A stretch of 64,000 bases of DNA from Paragordius varius (taxonomy: Eukaryota; Nematomorpha): positions 1,302,001 through 1,366,000 of the forward strand of contig OZ176053.1 of assembly GCA_964247055.1 (NCBI GenBank). Direction: 5' to 3'. A program made the position numbers and the translations under genes. Shown one piece after another: positions 35,270 to 48,882 of the stretch; position 1 is the first letter of the stretch, and every line of letters starts with the position of its first letter. The notes under the pieces were generated by a model. That model saw only the letters and a list, made by a program, of their open reading frames with translations, had not been told where the DNA came from and did no database searches.

Positions 35270-37250
35270 GTGGTTTTAATAAAATCAAGCCTTTTTATAA
35301 TATAAAAAGATATGTGGGTGTCGGTTGAGGGCTTTTAAGTAAAATTTAACTTTATAATCAAAATGAATTTTTGAGAGAGCGGTTTTTAATACTAATTTAG
35401 GTGATTTGTATCAAAGTATAGGAGTTTTTTAATAAAATTTAGCGGTTCTTAAAAAGATATCTGATTTTGTCATAAATTGGTGGTTCTTTAATAAATTTTA
35501 GTGGTTTTTTCAAATAAACCTTCACGATTTTTAACCAAAAATAGTGTTTTTTTAATAAAATAGCTATTAAATAAATCTGGTGGTATTTTAATCATTTGGC
35601 TGATTTTAAAAAATATATTAAAAAATCATGTTTAGTTTTTTATGAGAATATAGTAAAAGTATTTTGGATAAATATATATTCTCTAAACTAAAACAATTAC
35701 ATTCAAAATTTTCTTATTAAATGTACTATTTTTGAAATATTGTAAATAAGACCTAAACCAAAATATTTAAAGTTTAAAGATATCAGACGTTTTTATCCAA
35801 ATTGTGGTTTTTAAAAAGAAAATTTTATGGTTTTAGGAAATTTAATTTTTTATGTTGCAAACTCAAAACTTAAACAACCCATATATAAATTAATATAAAG
35901 AAATGCATGAGTCTCGGCCTGCTTCGCAGACCGAGGAAGTCCTGCGGACTTCTTTAAGATAATGAACCAACTCCAATCCCTCACCCTAACCCTAGCCCAC
36001 AATCTCGAAACCCTTAAAGTTTAAACCAAAATTGATATAAATTTTACTCAAAACGGTAACAAAAACAGCTGAAAACGAATAATTACATAATATATTATGC
36101 TATATAGAACACACTGAAAATAAAAGAAAAATTGGATTAAATTGCGAATTTTATTAAGAAAAATTAATATGTATTGTTGTAAAAATCGAGCGGTTTTTAA
36201 ATGGAAATAAAAAATTTAAAAAAACCAACTTAGCTCTTTTTTAAAATAAAATTAGGTGTTTTTATATATGATTAGTTGTTTTTCAGAAATAAACCTTAGA
36301 TTTTAGCGGTTTTAAAGTATGACTCAACAGTTTTTTAATATTTAGCTGTTTTTTAAAAATCGGATTTTAAAAAGGTTAAGTATCTTAGAATTTAGCGATT
36401 TTTAATAAAAAAAATTTATCGGTTTCGTAAAAAACTTAACAGTTTTTTAACAAAAAAATAGGGTTTTTTAAATAAATATTAGCTGTTTAATAAGCATATT
36501 TCAAGGTTTTTTAATCAAAGTTACCCTTTAATAAAAAATAGGTTTTATATATAAAATTAAAAAAAGATTTGTTGAGATTTATAAAATATCAGCTAATTTA
36601 AAAAGATTTAGTAATTGTTAAATATATAACGGTTTTTAAAAGGAATTGTGTTGATCAATTTAGCAGTTTTCGTAAATAATTTAGAGGTTTTATGATAGCT
36701 ATTTGCAGTTTTAGAAATATTTAGCTAGGTTTCAATAATGATTAGCTATTTTTAAAAAACTCTTACTATTTAGCGGTTTTAAATAATGATTTAACGGTTT
36801 TTAAAAATAAATTAGCGGTTTTAAAAAGAATTGTGGATTTTAATAATTATTGGTGGTTAAATTTAGTGGTTTTTCAATATATAATGTTTTGTTAAAAAAC
36901 CTCAGCAGTTTTTTGATAAAAATTTAGTATTTCTTAGATTTGCGGTTGTTTAAAAGTTTAACGGTTTTTAATAAAAAAAAAATTTATGATAAATAAAAGA
37001 ATAATAAAATTTAGCGGTTTTTATGAGAAAAATATGTATTGATATATATTAGCGGTTTATAAAACGTATTTAGAGGTTTTTATATCAATGTTACAATTGG
37101 CGTTTTAAAAGAAATATATCCTGTATTTATGTTGGTGGTTTTTCAATAAAATTTAGTGGTTCCAAAAATCTTTAATGGGTTTTTTAAATTCAAATAATCC
37201 TCTTTTTTAATATTGTGGTTTTTAGAAAGTTTTACCAATTTTTATCTAAT
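35270..37250. repeat. Degenerate satellite block A, second unit
   Basis: Collinear with block A at 9,340-11,270, with small length changes. Interrupted at 35,901-36,018 by a longer version of the hairpin/G-run repeat. Confidence 0.7.
35901..36018 (-). repeat. G-run/hairpin dispersed repeat, full copy
   Basis: Minus-strand copy with all parts: the hairpin CTCGGCCTGC-TTC-GCAGACCGAG, the hairpin GAAGTCC-TGC-GGACTTC, the spacer TTTAAGATAATGAACCAACT, then four GGG runs on the minus strand (35,978-35,998) spaced by three bases. Confidence 0.85.
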
Positions 37251-37259
37251 AATTTGTTT

Positions 37260-39760
37260 ATTATTTGATGTTAAATCAAATAAATGAATAAAATAAAAAA
37301 TAATTGATTTATTCATCACAGTTGTTCCTTTTAAAATACAAACAACAGTCAATAAAGCCACCTGTTTTTACTTAGTCAGCCGTTTAGAATCAAGTGTTTA
37401 TAATTAATGCCATTAAAGTTATTCTTATTTAAATGATGAAGACAGCTGTTTTAGTATATTTAATTAGATTGTTAAATCAACCGTTTTTTTTCAAAAGCAT
37501 GCGATTAATAAACAGATTAATAAAACCAATGATTTAATATAACAGCTGATTAATTAAAAATCTGATTAACTAAATAGACTGATCTATTAAAAAAACTTAT
37601 TAAATAAACATGTGGTTAATAAAAACAATGATTAATAAAAAATTATAAAAGAACCTTAATATGAAGACTTGGGGTTTCAAAAACCGATTAATAAAATACA
37701 AATAATAATTACCAAATTTCAAAATAATCGATTTTCCTGATCAGATTTTGGGCAAATAACTGAGGCAACCAACAAATTCTAAATTAAAAAAATAAAAATA
37801 TATATATTAAAATAAATTTTTTTAAAAAACGCCAATAATGTAATTTATAAATAAAGGATTAATTTTAACTCTTTTGCAGAAAATGTTAGCAGATTTCAAA
37901 GAGTTGTTTTAAAAGAATATTAGCAGTTTTAAAAAAATTTACTAGTTTTACAAGAATTTACCTGTTTTAAAAAAAATTTAGCGCTGTTGTAGATTTTAAA
38001 AAAAAATCTAAAAAGTTTTGCGGTTCTTTTAAATTATCCTTATTATTTTTTGAAAGTAATCGTTGTTCATATAATAAATAAATTAATAGGAGAAAATAAT
38101 TGATTACAATGGAGACAGCTGTTTTAATTAAAAATGATTTGTGTATGTCAACCGCCTTTTTATAAAACAAGTAATTTAAAATAACAGATTAATAAAACAA
38201 CTGATTAATAAAAAAAATGACTGATAAAAATAACTAAAAAACAGTTGATTAATGAAAACAAAACTCATTAAAAAATAAAAAAATTTAATTAATGATTAAA
38301 AATGATGAAAAACAACTGATATAAACAGCTGATTAATAAAGTGAAAACAAATTAAACAAAAAAATAAAATAATTAAAACAAATGATTAAAAACAAATGAT
38401 TTAGCTAATTAAACAGCTGATTAAAATCAACGATTAAAATCAACTGATTAATTAAAACAACTAATTAAAAACAACCGATTAAAAACAACTGACTAATTAC
38501 ATCTGATTAATTAAAACATCTGACTAATTAAAACATCTGATTAATTAAAACATCTGATTAATTAAAACATCTGATTAATTAAAACATTTGATTAAATAAA
38601 CAACTGACTAATTAAAACAACTGATAATTAAAAACTGACTAATTAAAACAACTGATAAATTAAAACAACTGATTAATTAAAACAAAGGTAAATTAAAACA
38701 AATGATTTAAACAACTGGTTAAAAACAACTAAATAAAAACAGCTGATTAATAAAAAGAAAACTCATTAAACGATAAAAAATAATTTATTAAAACAAATGA
38801 TTAAAAACAAAAGATTTAAAAACTGAATAAAACAATTGATTAAAATAACTGATTAAAACAACTGGTTGATTAAAACAACTGGTTAATTAAAACAACTGGT
38901 TAATTAAAACAACTGGTTAATTAAAACAACTGGTTAATTAAAACAACTGGTTAATTAAAACAACTGGTTAATTAAAACAACAGGTTAATTAAAACAACTG
39001 GTTAATTAAAACAGCTGGTTAATTAAAACAGCTGGTTAATTAAAACAGCTGGTTAATTAAAACAGCTGATTCTATAAAACAACTGATTAAATAAAACAAA
39101 TATTTAAAACTCTAATTAATTAAAACAACTGATTAATTAAAACAACAACAACAACAATTAAAACAACTGATTAAATAAAACAACTGATATTAAAACAACT
39201 GATATTAAAACAACTGATATTAAAACAACTGATATTAAAACAACTGACCATATAAAACAACTGATTAATTAAAACAGCTGATTAATTAAAGCAACAGATT
39301 AATTAAAACATATTAATTAAAACAACAGAATATTTAAACAACTGATTAATTAAAAAACTGATTAATTTTACAACTGACTAATTTAAAAAACTGATTAAAT
39401 TACTGATTAATTAAAACAACTGATTATTTAAAACAATTGATATTCAAAACAACTGATTAAAAAAATTAAAACAACTGATTTAACTGTATAAATACAAATG
39501 TTTAATAAAAATAACTGAATAAAAACCACTGTTTAAACAATAGATTGATAAAAAATAAAAATATTAATAGAAAACGCTTGGGTTTTTAAAAACTGATTAA
39601 AAAAATACAAATAATAGTTACCAAAATCCGATATCCAATATTTACTATCAGTTTTTGCGCAAATAAATCAGGCAACCAACATATTCTAAAATAAAAAAGA
39701 AAATATATTAAAATAAAATTAAAAAAAAATGCATTTATATATAATTTAATTTATAAATAA
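37260..39760. repeat. Satellite block B, second unit
   Basis: Collinear with 11,280-13,640. Local unit counts differ: the ACAACTGGTTAATTAA run is expanded to about a dozen units at 38,860-39,065, and some ACATCTG units are fewer. Confidence 0.75.
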
Positions 39761-39894
39761 ACAGTTGGCATACTTTTGAATTTTAAAATTTTGTTTTTAC
39801 AGAATATTTCAAGAAATTTTAGCGCTTTAATAAGAATTTTACTGCCTTTTTAAAAATTATTTAAATAGCGCTTTTAAGAGAAGTTACAGGTTAC

Positions 39895-41465
39895 TTCAAA
39901 GAGTTTTTGCGTTTGAAAAAGGGTTTTTGCGGTTTTAAGAGTTTTTGCGTTTCAAAAAGGGTTTTTGAGGTTTTAGGAGTTTTTGCGGTTTTAAAAGAGT
40001 TTTTGCGGTTTTAAAAGAGTTTTTGCGGTTTTAAAAGAGTTTTTGCGGTTTTAAAAAAGTTTTTGCGGTTTTAAAAGAGTTTTTGCGGATCAAAAAGAAT
40101 TCTTACGGTTCAAAAAGAATTCTTACGGTTTAAAAGGAGTTTTTACGGTTTAAAAGGAGTTTTTAGGGTTTAAAAAGAGTTTTTAGGGTTTAAAAGAGTT
40201 TTTACTGTTTAAAAAGAGTTTTTACTGTTTAAAAAGAGTTTTTACTGTTTAAAAAGAGTTTTTACTGTTTAAAAAGAGTTTTTACTGTTTAAAAAGAGTT
40301 TTTACTGTTTAAAAGGATTTTTACGGTTTAAAAGGATTTTTACGGTTTAAAAAGAGTTCTTACGGTTTAAAAAGAGTTCTTACGGTTTAAAAAGAGTTTT
40401 TCCGGTTTTAAAGAAGTTTTTGCGGTTTTAAAGAAGTTTTGGCGGTTTTAAAGAAGTTTTTGCGGTTTTAAAAGAGTTTTTGCGGTTTTAAAAAAGTTTT
40501 TGCGGTTTTAAAAGAGTTTTTGCGGTTTTAAAAGAGTTTTTGCGGATCAAAAAGAATTCTTACGGTTCAAAAAGAATTCTTACGGTTTAAAAGGAGTTTT
40601 TACGGTTTAAAAGGAGTTTTTAGGGTTTAAAAAGAGTTTTTAGGGTTTAAAAGAGTTTTTAGGGTTTAAAAGAGTTTTTACTGTTTAAAAAGAGTTTTTA
40701 CTGTTTAAAAGGATTTTTACGGTTTAAAAGGATTTTTACGGTTTAAAAGGATTTTTACGGTTTAAAAGGATTCTTACGGTTCAAAAAGAATTCTTACGGT
40801 TTAAAAAGAGTTCTTACGGTTTAAAAAGAGTTTTTCCGGTTTAAAAAGAGTTTTTCCGGTTTTAATAAAGTTTTTGCGGTTTTAAAAGAGTTTTTGCGGT
40901 TTTAAAAGAGTTTTTACGGTTTTAAAAAAGTTTTTACTGTTTTAAAAAAGTTTTTACGGTTTTAAAACAGTTTTTACGGTTAGAGTTTTTGCGGTTTTAA
41001 AAGAGTTACGGTTTAAAAAGAGTTTTTGCGGTTTTAAAACAGTTTTTACGGTTTTAAAAGAGTTTTTACGCTTTCAAAAAAAATTTTAAGAGTTCAAAAA
41101 GAGTTTTTAGAGTTCAAAAAGAGTTTTTAGAGTTCAAAAAGAGTTTTAAGAGTTCAAAAAGAGTTTTTAGAGTTCAAAAAGAGTTTTTAGAGTTTTTTTA
41201 CGGTTTTAAAAGAGTTTTTTTACGGTTTTAAAAGAGTTTTTGCGGTTTTAAAAGAGTTTTTGCGGTTTTAAAACAGATTTTAGGGTTTTAAAGTTTTTAC
41301 GGTTTATTAGGGTTTTAAAACAATTTTTAGGGTTTTAAAACAGTTTTTACGCTTTCAAAAAAAATTTTTAAGAGTTCAAAAAGAGTATTTAGAGTTAAGA
41401 GTTTTTGCAGTTTTAAAAGAGTTTTTACGGTTTAAAAAGAGTTTTTACGGTTTTAAAATTTTCGG
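39895..41465. repeat. Minisatellite block C, expanded in the second unit
   Basis: About 1.57 kb, nearly twice the length at 13,740-14,580. New variants include GAATTCTTACGGTTCAAAAA, and a larger segment (about 39,970-40,200) appears repeated at about 40,440-40,680, so the array has expanded in blocks as well as unit by unit. Confidence 0.8.
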
Positions 41466-42510
41466 TTTTAATTTAGACAGTTAGGAATTTTAGCAAAAAT
41501 TTTAGCAGTTTTTAGATAATTTTAGCAATTAAAAATTTTAGAGGTTTTTAGATAATTTTATGCGTTTAAAAAAAATTTATAGATTTTTGAATGATCTTAG
41601 AAGTGTTAAAAGATTTTGTGAGGTTTTAATAGAATTTAAGCAGTTTTTAAAAAATTCAACCAGTAATTTTGGCACTTTTTTAGAAAATTTTAGCAATTTC
41701 TAAATAATTCAAACAGTTTTTAATAGTTTTAAGCGTTTAAAAAAAAATTTGAAGTTTTAAAAGAATTTAAGAGGTTTTTAAATAATCTTAGAAGCAGTTT
41801 AAAAATTTTAATAAATTTTAGACTTTTTAAATAATTTTACAAGTGTTAAAAAAATTTTTTGAGGTTTTAAAAGAATTTAAGCAGTTTTTAAAGAGTTTGA
41901 GTTTTTAGAGAATTTTAGCAGCTTTTTAGATAATTTTAATAGTTTTCAAATAATATTAGCAGTTTTTGATAATTTTAAGCGTTTAAAAGAATTTTTGAGG
42001 TTTTAAAAGAATTTTAGAGTTTTTAACTAATCTTAGTAGCAGTTTATATAATTTGTGCGTTTTTAGATATTTTAATAAGTGTTAAAAAAAATTTTGAGGT
42101 TTTAATCGTTAGCTGATTTTAAAAAATTTTGATAGTTTTTAGAGAGTTATCCCGTTTTTAAAGAATTATAGCAGTTTTTAAAATATTTTTTATATAATAT
42201 TGGCCTTTTTAAAGAATATTAAAATTTTTTACCTCTTTTAGAAACTTTCTAATAATTTTACATTTTAAATATAAAAAAACTGCGCTTTTTTTACGAAACA
42301 TACCGCTTTTTAAGTATTCACAAGAAATATTAGCCCAATAAAACTTTAAGAAATTTTACTCTTTTTAAGTGAGCGCTTTAAAAATTTTAAGAAACATACC
42401 GCTTTTTTAATATATCACAAGAAATATTAGCGCTATAAACCATTAAGAAGTTTTAATGTTTTCTCAATACCGCTTTTTATTATTTTTTATTGAAAAATTT
42501 TAGTAAATTT
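41465..42510. repeat. Degenerate satellite block D, second unit
   Basis: Close match to 14,580-15,620 with few length changes, in contrast to the heavily changed block C beside it. Confidence 0.6.
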
Positions 42511-42772
42511 TTAAGGTTTTTAGAACTTTAAATGCGTGTTTAAATACTATATTTTACAATGTGAAATATTTAGGAATCAAAAAACGAATTTTGCAAATTG
42601 GTGATATTTTAGATATAAAAATTCATCTCATATATTTGAATGTAAACATATTTTATACACACTTATTCCATATTTAGTTAAAAATATTTTATATTTAAAC
42701 AACTAATTAAATAAGTAATAAATTTATTTTATTCAACACGCATGCACCATAATTAAAAAATATAAACAAGTT

Positions 42773-43425
42773 ATTCAAGAACAGGAGACCAACATTGTAG
42801 CAATTATAATTTAATAAATAGACATTTATTTAATTCTTTATTAGAATATCTGCATTGAATTGATAATATTTGCCAGGTTTTTATTAAATTTTAACATAAA
42901 GAAATTATACGAATTAATAATATGTGCTAGCTTTTTATTAAATTTTAACGTAAAAAATTATACGACTCAAACTAAATAGAAACATATGTTAAACTTTTTG
43001 TGTTGATTTCCTTTGACAGAAAAATAAATATTCAAGATCAAGAGAGCCATTAATAATTTGTAACAATATATAATTTAAACATTTATTTAATTTTATTAGT
43101 GCATTAAATTACTAATATTTGCCAGGTGTTTATTAAATTTTAACATAAAGAAAATATACGACAAACTAAATTGTAACATATGTTAAACTTTTTGTGCTGA
43201 TTTCCTTTAACAAAAAAATAAATATTCAAGAACAAGATGCCTATTCATACTTTCTAGCAATATATAATGTAATAGACATTTATTTGATTCTAATTAGAAT
43301 ATTTGCATTGAATTGAAAAATATTTGCTAGCTTTTTATCAAATTTAACATAAAAATAATTATACGACTCAAACTAAATAGAAACATATGTTGAACTTTTT
43401 GTGTTGATTTCCTTTAAAAATGTAA
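42773..43425. repeat. Three tandem copies of a roughly 200-260 bp unit, second array
   Basis: Counterpart of 15,904-16,555, with the same three units at about 42,773, 43,030 and 43,221. Confidence 0.7.
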
Positions 43426-45182
43426 AATTTAACTAGACGAAAAAGGTTAGAAATACAACATTAAATAAGCCATTTATTCCAAAATATTATTAATTCTAGG
43501 GTTCAAAATTTACAAGAGGTAAAATTATCGGCCAAAAGCAAGAAAAGATCAAAAAAATCTTGCATTAACTTTAAAATCCAATCAATAATAGTGCTTTCTA
43601 CTGTGATTCAAACAGTACCTTAAAGCAATTATAACAATCTATGTTAATAGACAAAACATGCAAAACTTACCATTGATTAGGTTAAATTGTTATAGTTTTG
43701 CATTTCGGTTGCTCCTCAACATGTAATTCACAAATCATTGTTCATTGTTTACGATATCGGTTTAAGGTAAAACTATAAATTAAAAATTTTTTTTACCTTA
43801 AATGGGTAGATATATTATTGGTTATCCTTTGGATTTCCAGGATTTAATAGTGTGTCTTTATTGAACATTTGTTTCGTCTAAATAATTAATTAAATTTAAT
43901 ATAATTACCATAATAAAATAATCCATGTTAGCAACAATACATTGTGCATAGTCGGGATAAAAGATATAGGAAGAGGAGTTAAAATCATTCTATCCATAAA
44001 ATGTAATTTACAAAAAAAATTTAAATTAATAAAATAAATATATTTTTTATCGTTTATATAGGGGGGAAAGCACACGTGTGTGTGCTCACCCAATCAAATT
44101 AATGTGCGCATTGCGCCTTTTCTCTCCCCTTCTAGAAAAATAGTGCACACGTATTTATTCCCTCTCTTATTTGTTTACTAATATGTTGCGCAACATTTTA
44201 CCTCCCATGAACGCGCACGTGCTATTTTTTACTTCTTATTTAGCATGATGCAATAATATAATGGAAAAAAATAAATAAAATTAATTAATCAAGTAAGTAA
44301 ATAATTTGAAAATATTTTAAAATCCAAATATATATCTATATTTTAGGTTATGTTTGATTAAATATTCCTAATATTTATTAATGATATATTAGTTAATTAG
44401 TACTTAATATGTTGAGCTTTAAATCATAAAAATAATTTAGAAAAACATAATTATTCCTAATTCTATATATATTTATCTAATCTTTATATTTATAAATGTG
44501 TGTAAATTTCATTGGTAGTATATGTCATATACGGGATTAATTAAGTTAACCACAATCTAATTAGTTTTATTTGAATTAAATATTATAAAAATTATATATA
44601 AATATATATAAAAGTTTGCCTTTTAACCTGCACAAATTATTGTGGATTAATTGAAAATTATATATGATTTATCAGGCTATTATTTCATTTCAATTTGGTT
44701 TTATAAGGATTAAAAACTGTCTAGGGAAACTAGTTATAATAGCACAAAATAAGTTATACATATTAATATTGTTTTAATATTATAAGCCAAAGGTTGACAT
44801 TTTTCTCATTATAAATGATTTAATCAAATATTGTAGCAGCATATAATTAAGTTAAATATCTTTTAATACTATATTGTTTAGTAATCCAATTAATCAGATA
44901 TTACTCAATTTTATCAATTATTAATTAGGAATATGAAAGTCAAACTAACTCTGAAGTACTATCTAACTTTTTTCTTATGAAAAAGCTGGGTAGGAAAAAT
45001 GCAATGTTGTTGGGTTTTATTATTAACTCTGGCACGAATTAATATTAATTTCAGTAGTTTTCGAAAACAGCTAATTAATATTCTTATTTGGATATCTCTT
45101 TCAACTAGAGCATTCATTATTATACTTTAAAATTGCAAAACCAACACAAATGTTTTAATTACTTTAATACAGAATAAATTTT
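43426..45182. other. AT-rich spacer without a gene, second unit
   Basis: Counterpart of 16,556-18,318. The GC-richer palindrome patch is at about 44,055-44,225 and differs slightly near 44,200 (TTTACCTCCCATGAACGCGC). Confidence 0.5.
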
Positions 45183-45298
45183 AGGGTTTTCGAGTTTGTG
45201 GGCTAGGGTTAGGGTGAGGGATTGGAGTTGGTTCTTTTTCTTAAAGAAGTCCGCAGGACTTCCTCGGGCTGCGAAGCAGGCCGAGACCCACGCATTTA
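45183..45298 (+). repeat. G-run/hairpin dispersed repeat, intact
   Basis: Counterpart of 18,319-18,434 with all four GGG runs (45,200-45,220; loops CTA, TTA, TGA) and both hairpins complete. Confidence 0.85.
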
Positions 45299-45988
45299 TT
45301 TTTGAAATATTTTTCTCTAAAAAATATATATTTACGAAACTTTATTTTATATTATCAATATGTGAAAAGATATTAATATTGGATAGATACTATAATAACT
45401 CTCGTCTAAAGTAAATGATACCTAAGTTAAAATTATTTTTTAACTAACAATTATAGATATGTGCTAGTTTCATTAAAGAAGATCAATGGATAAAAAATAT
45501 CTTAGCTGTAAATTATCCTATCCTTAACATTTAACAGGCATATTTATTTATTTTTTATCAGTTTTATATATGAATGTTATTCAGTAATATACTAAATTAA
45601 TTTTTTACTATCTACTTAATGTGTGATTAATGCTCAAAGATAATTATAATACTTATAAATTAGTATGTTTATTCCAAATTAGGCCTTTCTAACAATTTCT
45701 ACATTTATTGTTAAAGTAAAAACTTATTATAACTTAAACATATATATGGCATACTTTTATACTTTAAATTTAATAAATGGGCATATTTTAAAGTAAACAT
45801 CAAAAGTTATTAACAATTAAAATCTAAGATAATATCTATGTTAATAGACTATCAATTCAATGCTAATTTTAGATTTAAACAATCTAGTATTTAATTTTAT
45901 AGTGTTTATAACTAATATATCCCAATATTAAAAAATAAAAAGAACTTCGATGATATCGTAGAATTAAATGCAAGTTCTAAGTACTTTA

Positions 45989-46098
45989 AGGTTTTCGAGT
46001 TTGTGGGCTAGGGTTAGGGTGTGGAGTTGGTTCATTTTCTTAAAGAACTTCGCAGGACTTCCTCGGGCTGCGAAGCAGGCTAACACCCACACTTTTTG
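45989..46098 (+). repeat. G-run/hairpin dispersed repeat, shortened G part, second unit
   Basis: Counterpart of 22,260-22,369. Here the base of the outer hairpin is more degraded (GCAGGCTAACACCC). Confidence 0.75.
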
Positions 46099-46734
46099 TT
46101 AAATTTAAGATTGTTAATACAAAATTGCGCTGATAGATGAGCATTGGTTATTATTTTAGCGTGGTTATGTAATATGTAATAAATCCTATATTGATATTAT
46201 AAACTCTGATAAATTATATTTTATGTTAGAAATTATTGTTAGCTAAATTTCAGTATGTTACAGTTTTTTGTCATTGACTTTATATACCATCGCATCTAAA
46301 ATATATATTTAATAAAAGGATATAGTAAATGACCAATATACCAATTAAACCATTTATGATTTTAAATTGGAAAATACGTATAAATCAAATAAAGGTATAA
46401 TAAATTTAAACCCTTATTATATAAGTATATACCGATTAAAATGTAAAAAAAATTTATCAATTAATAATATACAATATCCTATATTTATTACCTTTTATTA
46501 TAATCAACCATAAAAATTTATTTTAATTTTCTTAAAACTCCTCTTTGCCAAAAACTAATATTACGATTCTACAATGTTTGATTATTTAACTTAATTAAAT
46601 ATATATAAATATACAGGAAATATACAAAAGTACAATAAGATCACCTATAAATTTGATTTTTATATAAATATTGCTCAATAAAATAAATTTAGCAATATAT
46701 AAATTGATAAAAAATTTATGAAAGTATAGTTAAA
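46099..46734. other. AT-rich spacer, nothing seen, second unit
   Basis: Collinear with 22,370-23,008. Differences are limited to single bases. Confidence 0.5.
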
Positions 46735-46826
46735 GATTTCGAGGGAGATGGTTGAGGCGTATGTTGAGAGATTAGAAATGGTTCGTTTTCTTAAGATGTC
46801 CGCACATTGCCTTATGGCACGCTTTC
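46735..46826 (+). repeat. G-run/hairpin dispersed repeat, decayed copy, second unit
   Basis: Same decayed form as 23,009-23,100, nearly base for base, so the decay came before the unit was duplicated. Confidence 0.5.
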
Positions 46827-47696
46827 TGTCCACAAATTATTTCTAAAAATTTCAGTCTTGCTTTTATTTACAAAATCCTAAATATCTGGATTCCGGATCG
46901 AAAAGTGCTTAAGCTGGTATTATACAGTCGAAGATATAAAAAAGCAATCAATAACACAAATATATTTTTATATATATGTGCCTACGATTTTTGCCAAAAA
47001 AATATATATTTTTTTTAAGTATTGGCTCACAAATCAGGTTAAATATACCCAAATTATTAATTACTATGTTTATAGCCTTGGATTTAATTGTGCCCTTTAT
47101 CATAATGAGGTTATGCTAAATTAATTTTACAAAATTAATAAGGTGATAATATTTAAAATTAGAACACAATATGAAAAAATATACGCATGCTGAATTTTCC
47201 ATTTCTACTATATTTGGTTATTTAAAAAATATATACATTTTTAGTTTTAATCAAGAAGCGAAATACTCTAAACTGTTTTTTATTGACATAATCAACTATC
47301 ATACTCACTCACTTTGCCGATATAACTATGCTTTCGCTTAAATTAATTCAAAAAACATCCATATATTAACTTATTTCGTTTATATCAGGCGAAATCCACA
47401 CATGCATAAATTCAAAAATTTTCTATGCAAGCCACACTTCTTTTTGACAATCACCTTTTCTAGCTAAATTTTAAATTACATCTCATTGATCTATCAATAA
47501 TTCCTAAATATTAACGAACGAACATTTATATTTATGAAAAATTCCAATTTGTATAATGATAAGGAAAATAAAAGAAGATTGGTAATCATTATACCTATAT
47601 TTATAAAATTAAAAAAATAACTTTATGAACATATATAATAACTAATTCGTTTCTTCACAATGTTCAAATTTTTTCATTGCTTGTTTAAATTTTATT

Positions 47697-48020
47697 ATGA
47701 ACTTACCGCAAAAGTATACTAATTATAATTTTTTGCTAGTATTAGTCCTGATTGATGTTAAGGATGTCGAAATTTATCCGGACAAAGTGGAAAAACCCAT
47801 ATTGGGTGAGGAAATGAACCGATCAGCTTATATAACACTTCACAATACTTATCCGATTGATGAATCAAACCAATTAAAGTATTGTTTATTAAATATTAAC
47901 AGTAAAAATCATAAAAACTTATATAAATTACAAAATAACTATGGTTTTGGTGGGAAAACCATATTTTTTGACCAGTTGCGCAATAAGAATTTTAAATTTA
48001 ACACACAACCCTCAATTTAA
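47697..48020 (+). CDS. NUP98 autoproteolytic-domain-like fragment, second unit
   Basis: Same 40-residue match as at 24,036, unchanged in sequence. Downstream it has a one-codon in-frame loss (LQNNYGFG for LQKNDYGFG). The reading frame is open in both units. No other NUP98 domain is visible nearby. Confidence 0.45.
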   Translation: MNLPQKYTNYNFLLVLVLIDVKDVEIYPDKVEKPILGEEMNRSAYITLHNTYPIDESNQLKYCLLNINSKNHKNLYKLQNNYGFGGKTIFFDQLRNKNFKFNTQPSI

Positions 48021-48140
48021 CTCTGGTCAATTGTATGTATGTAAAAAAAAATTAAAAAATAAAACGAAAATATTACATTATTACTTTATACTATATATAT
48101 ATATATTAGTCGTTATCAATCACTATATCCAAAATTAACA

Positions 48141-48284
48141 GTGCCAGACTCAGTCTTTTCAGTAGATTCGACTGATTCAAATCCGCTCTTCTCATCTTTC
48201 CATCAAGACAGCAACGAAATTCAAGAAAATATTGATAATCGGGATTTGTCTTTTATATCGACAATTTATCTGGACACCTTCTGG
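48141..48284 (+). CDS. Possible exon, unknown protein, second unit
   Basis: Same frame as 24,396-24,538 with no residue change in the first 60 codons. Here the preceding bases are TTAACAG, a plausible acceptor. Confidence 0.3.
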
Positions 48285-48473
48285 TATATTATTATATATA
48301 AGGAATATTTTTACTTTACTGTGTAAATATTGGAGTTTTTTCAAATTTTCATTACTGGGGCTTCCCCAGTTAAAAAAGTTAGTCAATTTAGTTCAAACGA
48401 AAAATCGAATTTTGCACATATTAGAAAGATTTTGATGTTTAAAACCAAATTACTTTATTATTTTATATATATG

Positions 48474-48765
48474 CAATAAAAACTGAAATTATACGGACAA
48501 AATGTAAAAATATAAAGACAAATATTCTTTTCTAAAAGAAACCCATACTTTTTAAATCTTGACTTATTTCAATATAACTCATTGTTTTAATAAGGCAAAG
48601 TGTGAAACATATATATATTACTATCACAATCAATTGTATATTTTTTTACAATGGTAAAATAACTTATATGGGAAACATTAAGATTCTAATAAGTATAGTT
48701 GTTTTTAGATAACTATATTTGTCTTTATATTTTACCGTTTTGTCCGTAAAATATTAATTTTCACT
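48474..48765. mobile_element. Tc1/mariner-like MITE near the NUP98-like locus, second unit
   Basis: Same insertion as 24,731-25,021, carried along by the tandem duplication. Ends CAATAAAAACTGAAATTATA and TTAATTTTCACTG. Confidence 0.7.
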
Positions 48766-48882
48766 GTAATATAAAATTGATCATTTTCATGTAACCAAGT
48801 TTATTTATTAAACTTAATTCTGTTAGGAGCTATGGTCAGCTTTTTCTAACTGCTCTTTAATTTTTTTTTTCCTCTAAAATAG

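Noticed and set aside
37967-38170. Minus-strand frame of 67 codons in satellite block B
   Set aside because: Low-complexity K, N and L residues from AT-rich repeats; no counterpart of the same length in the other unit.
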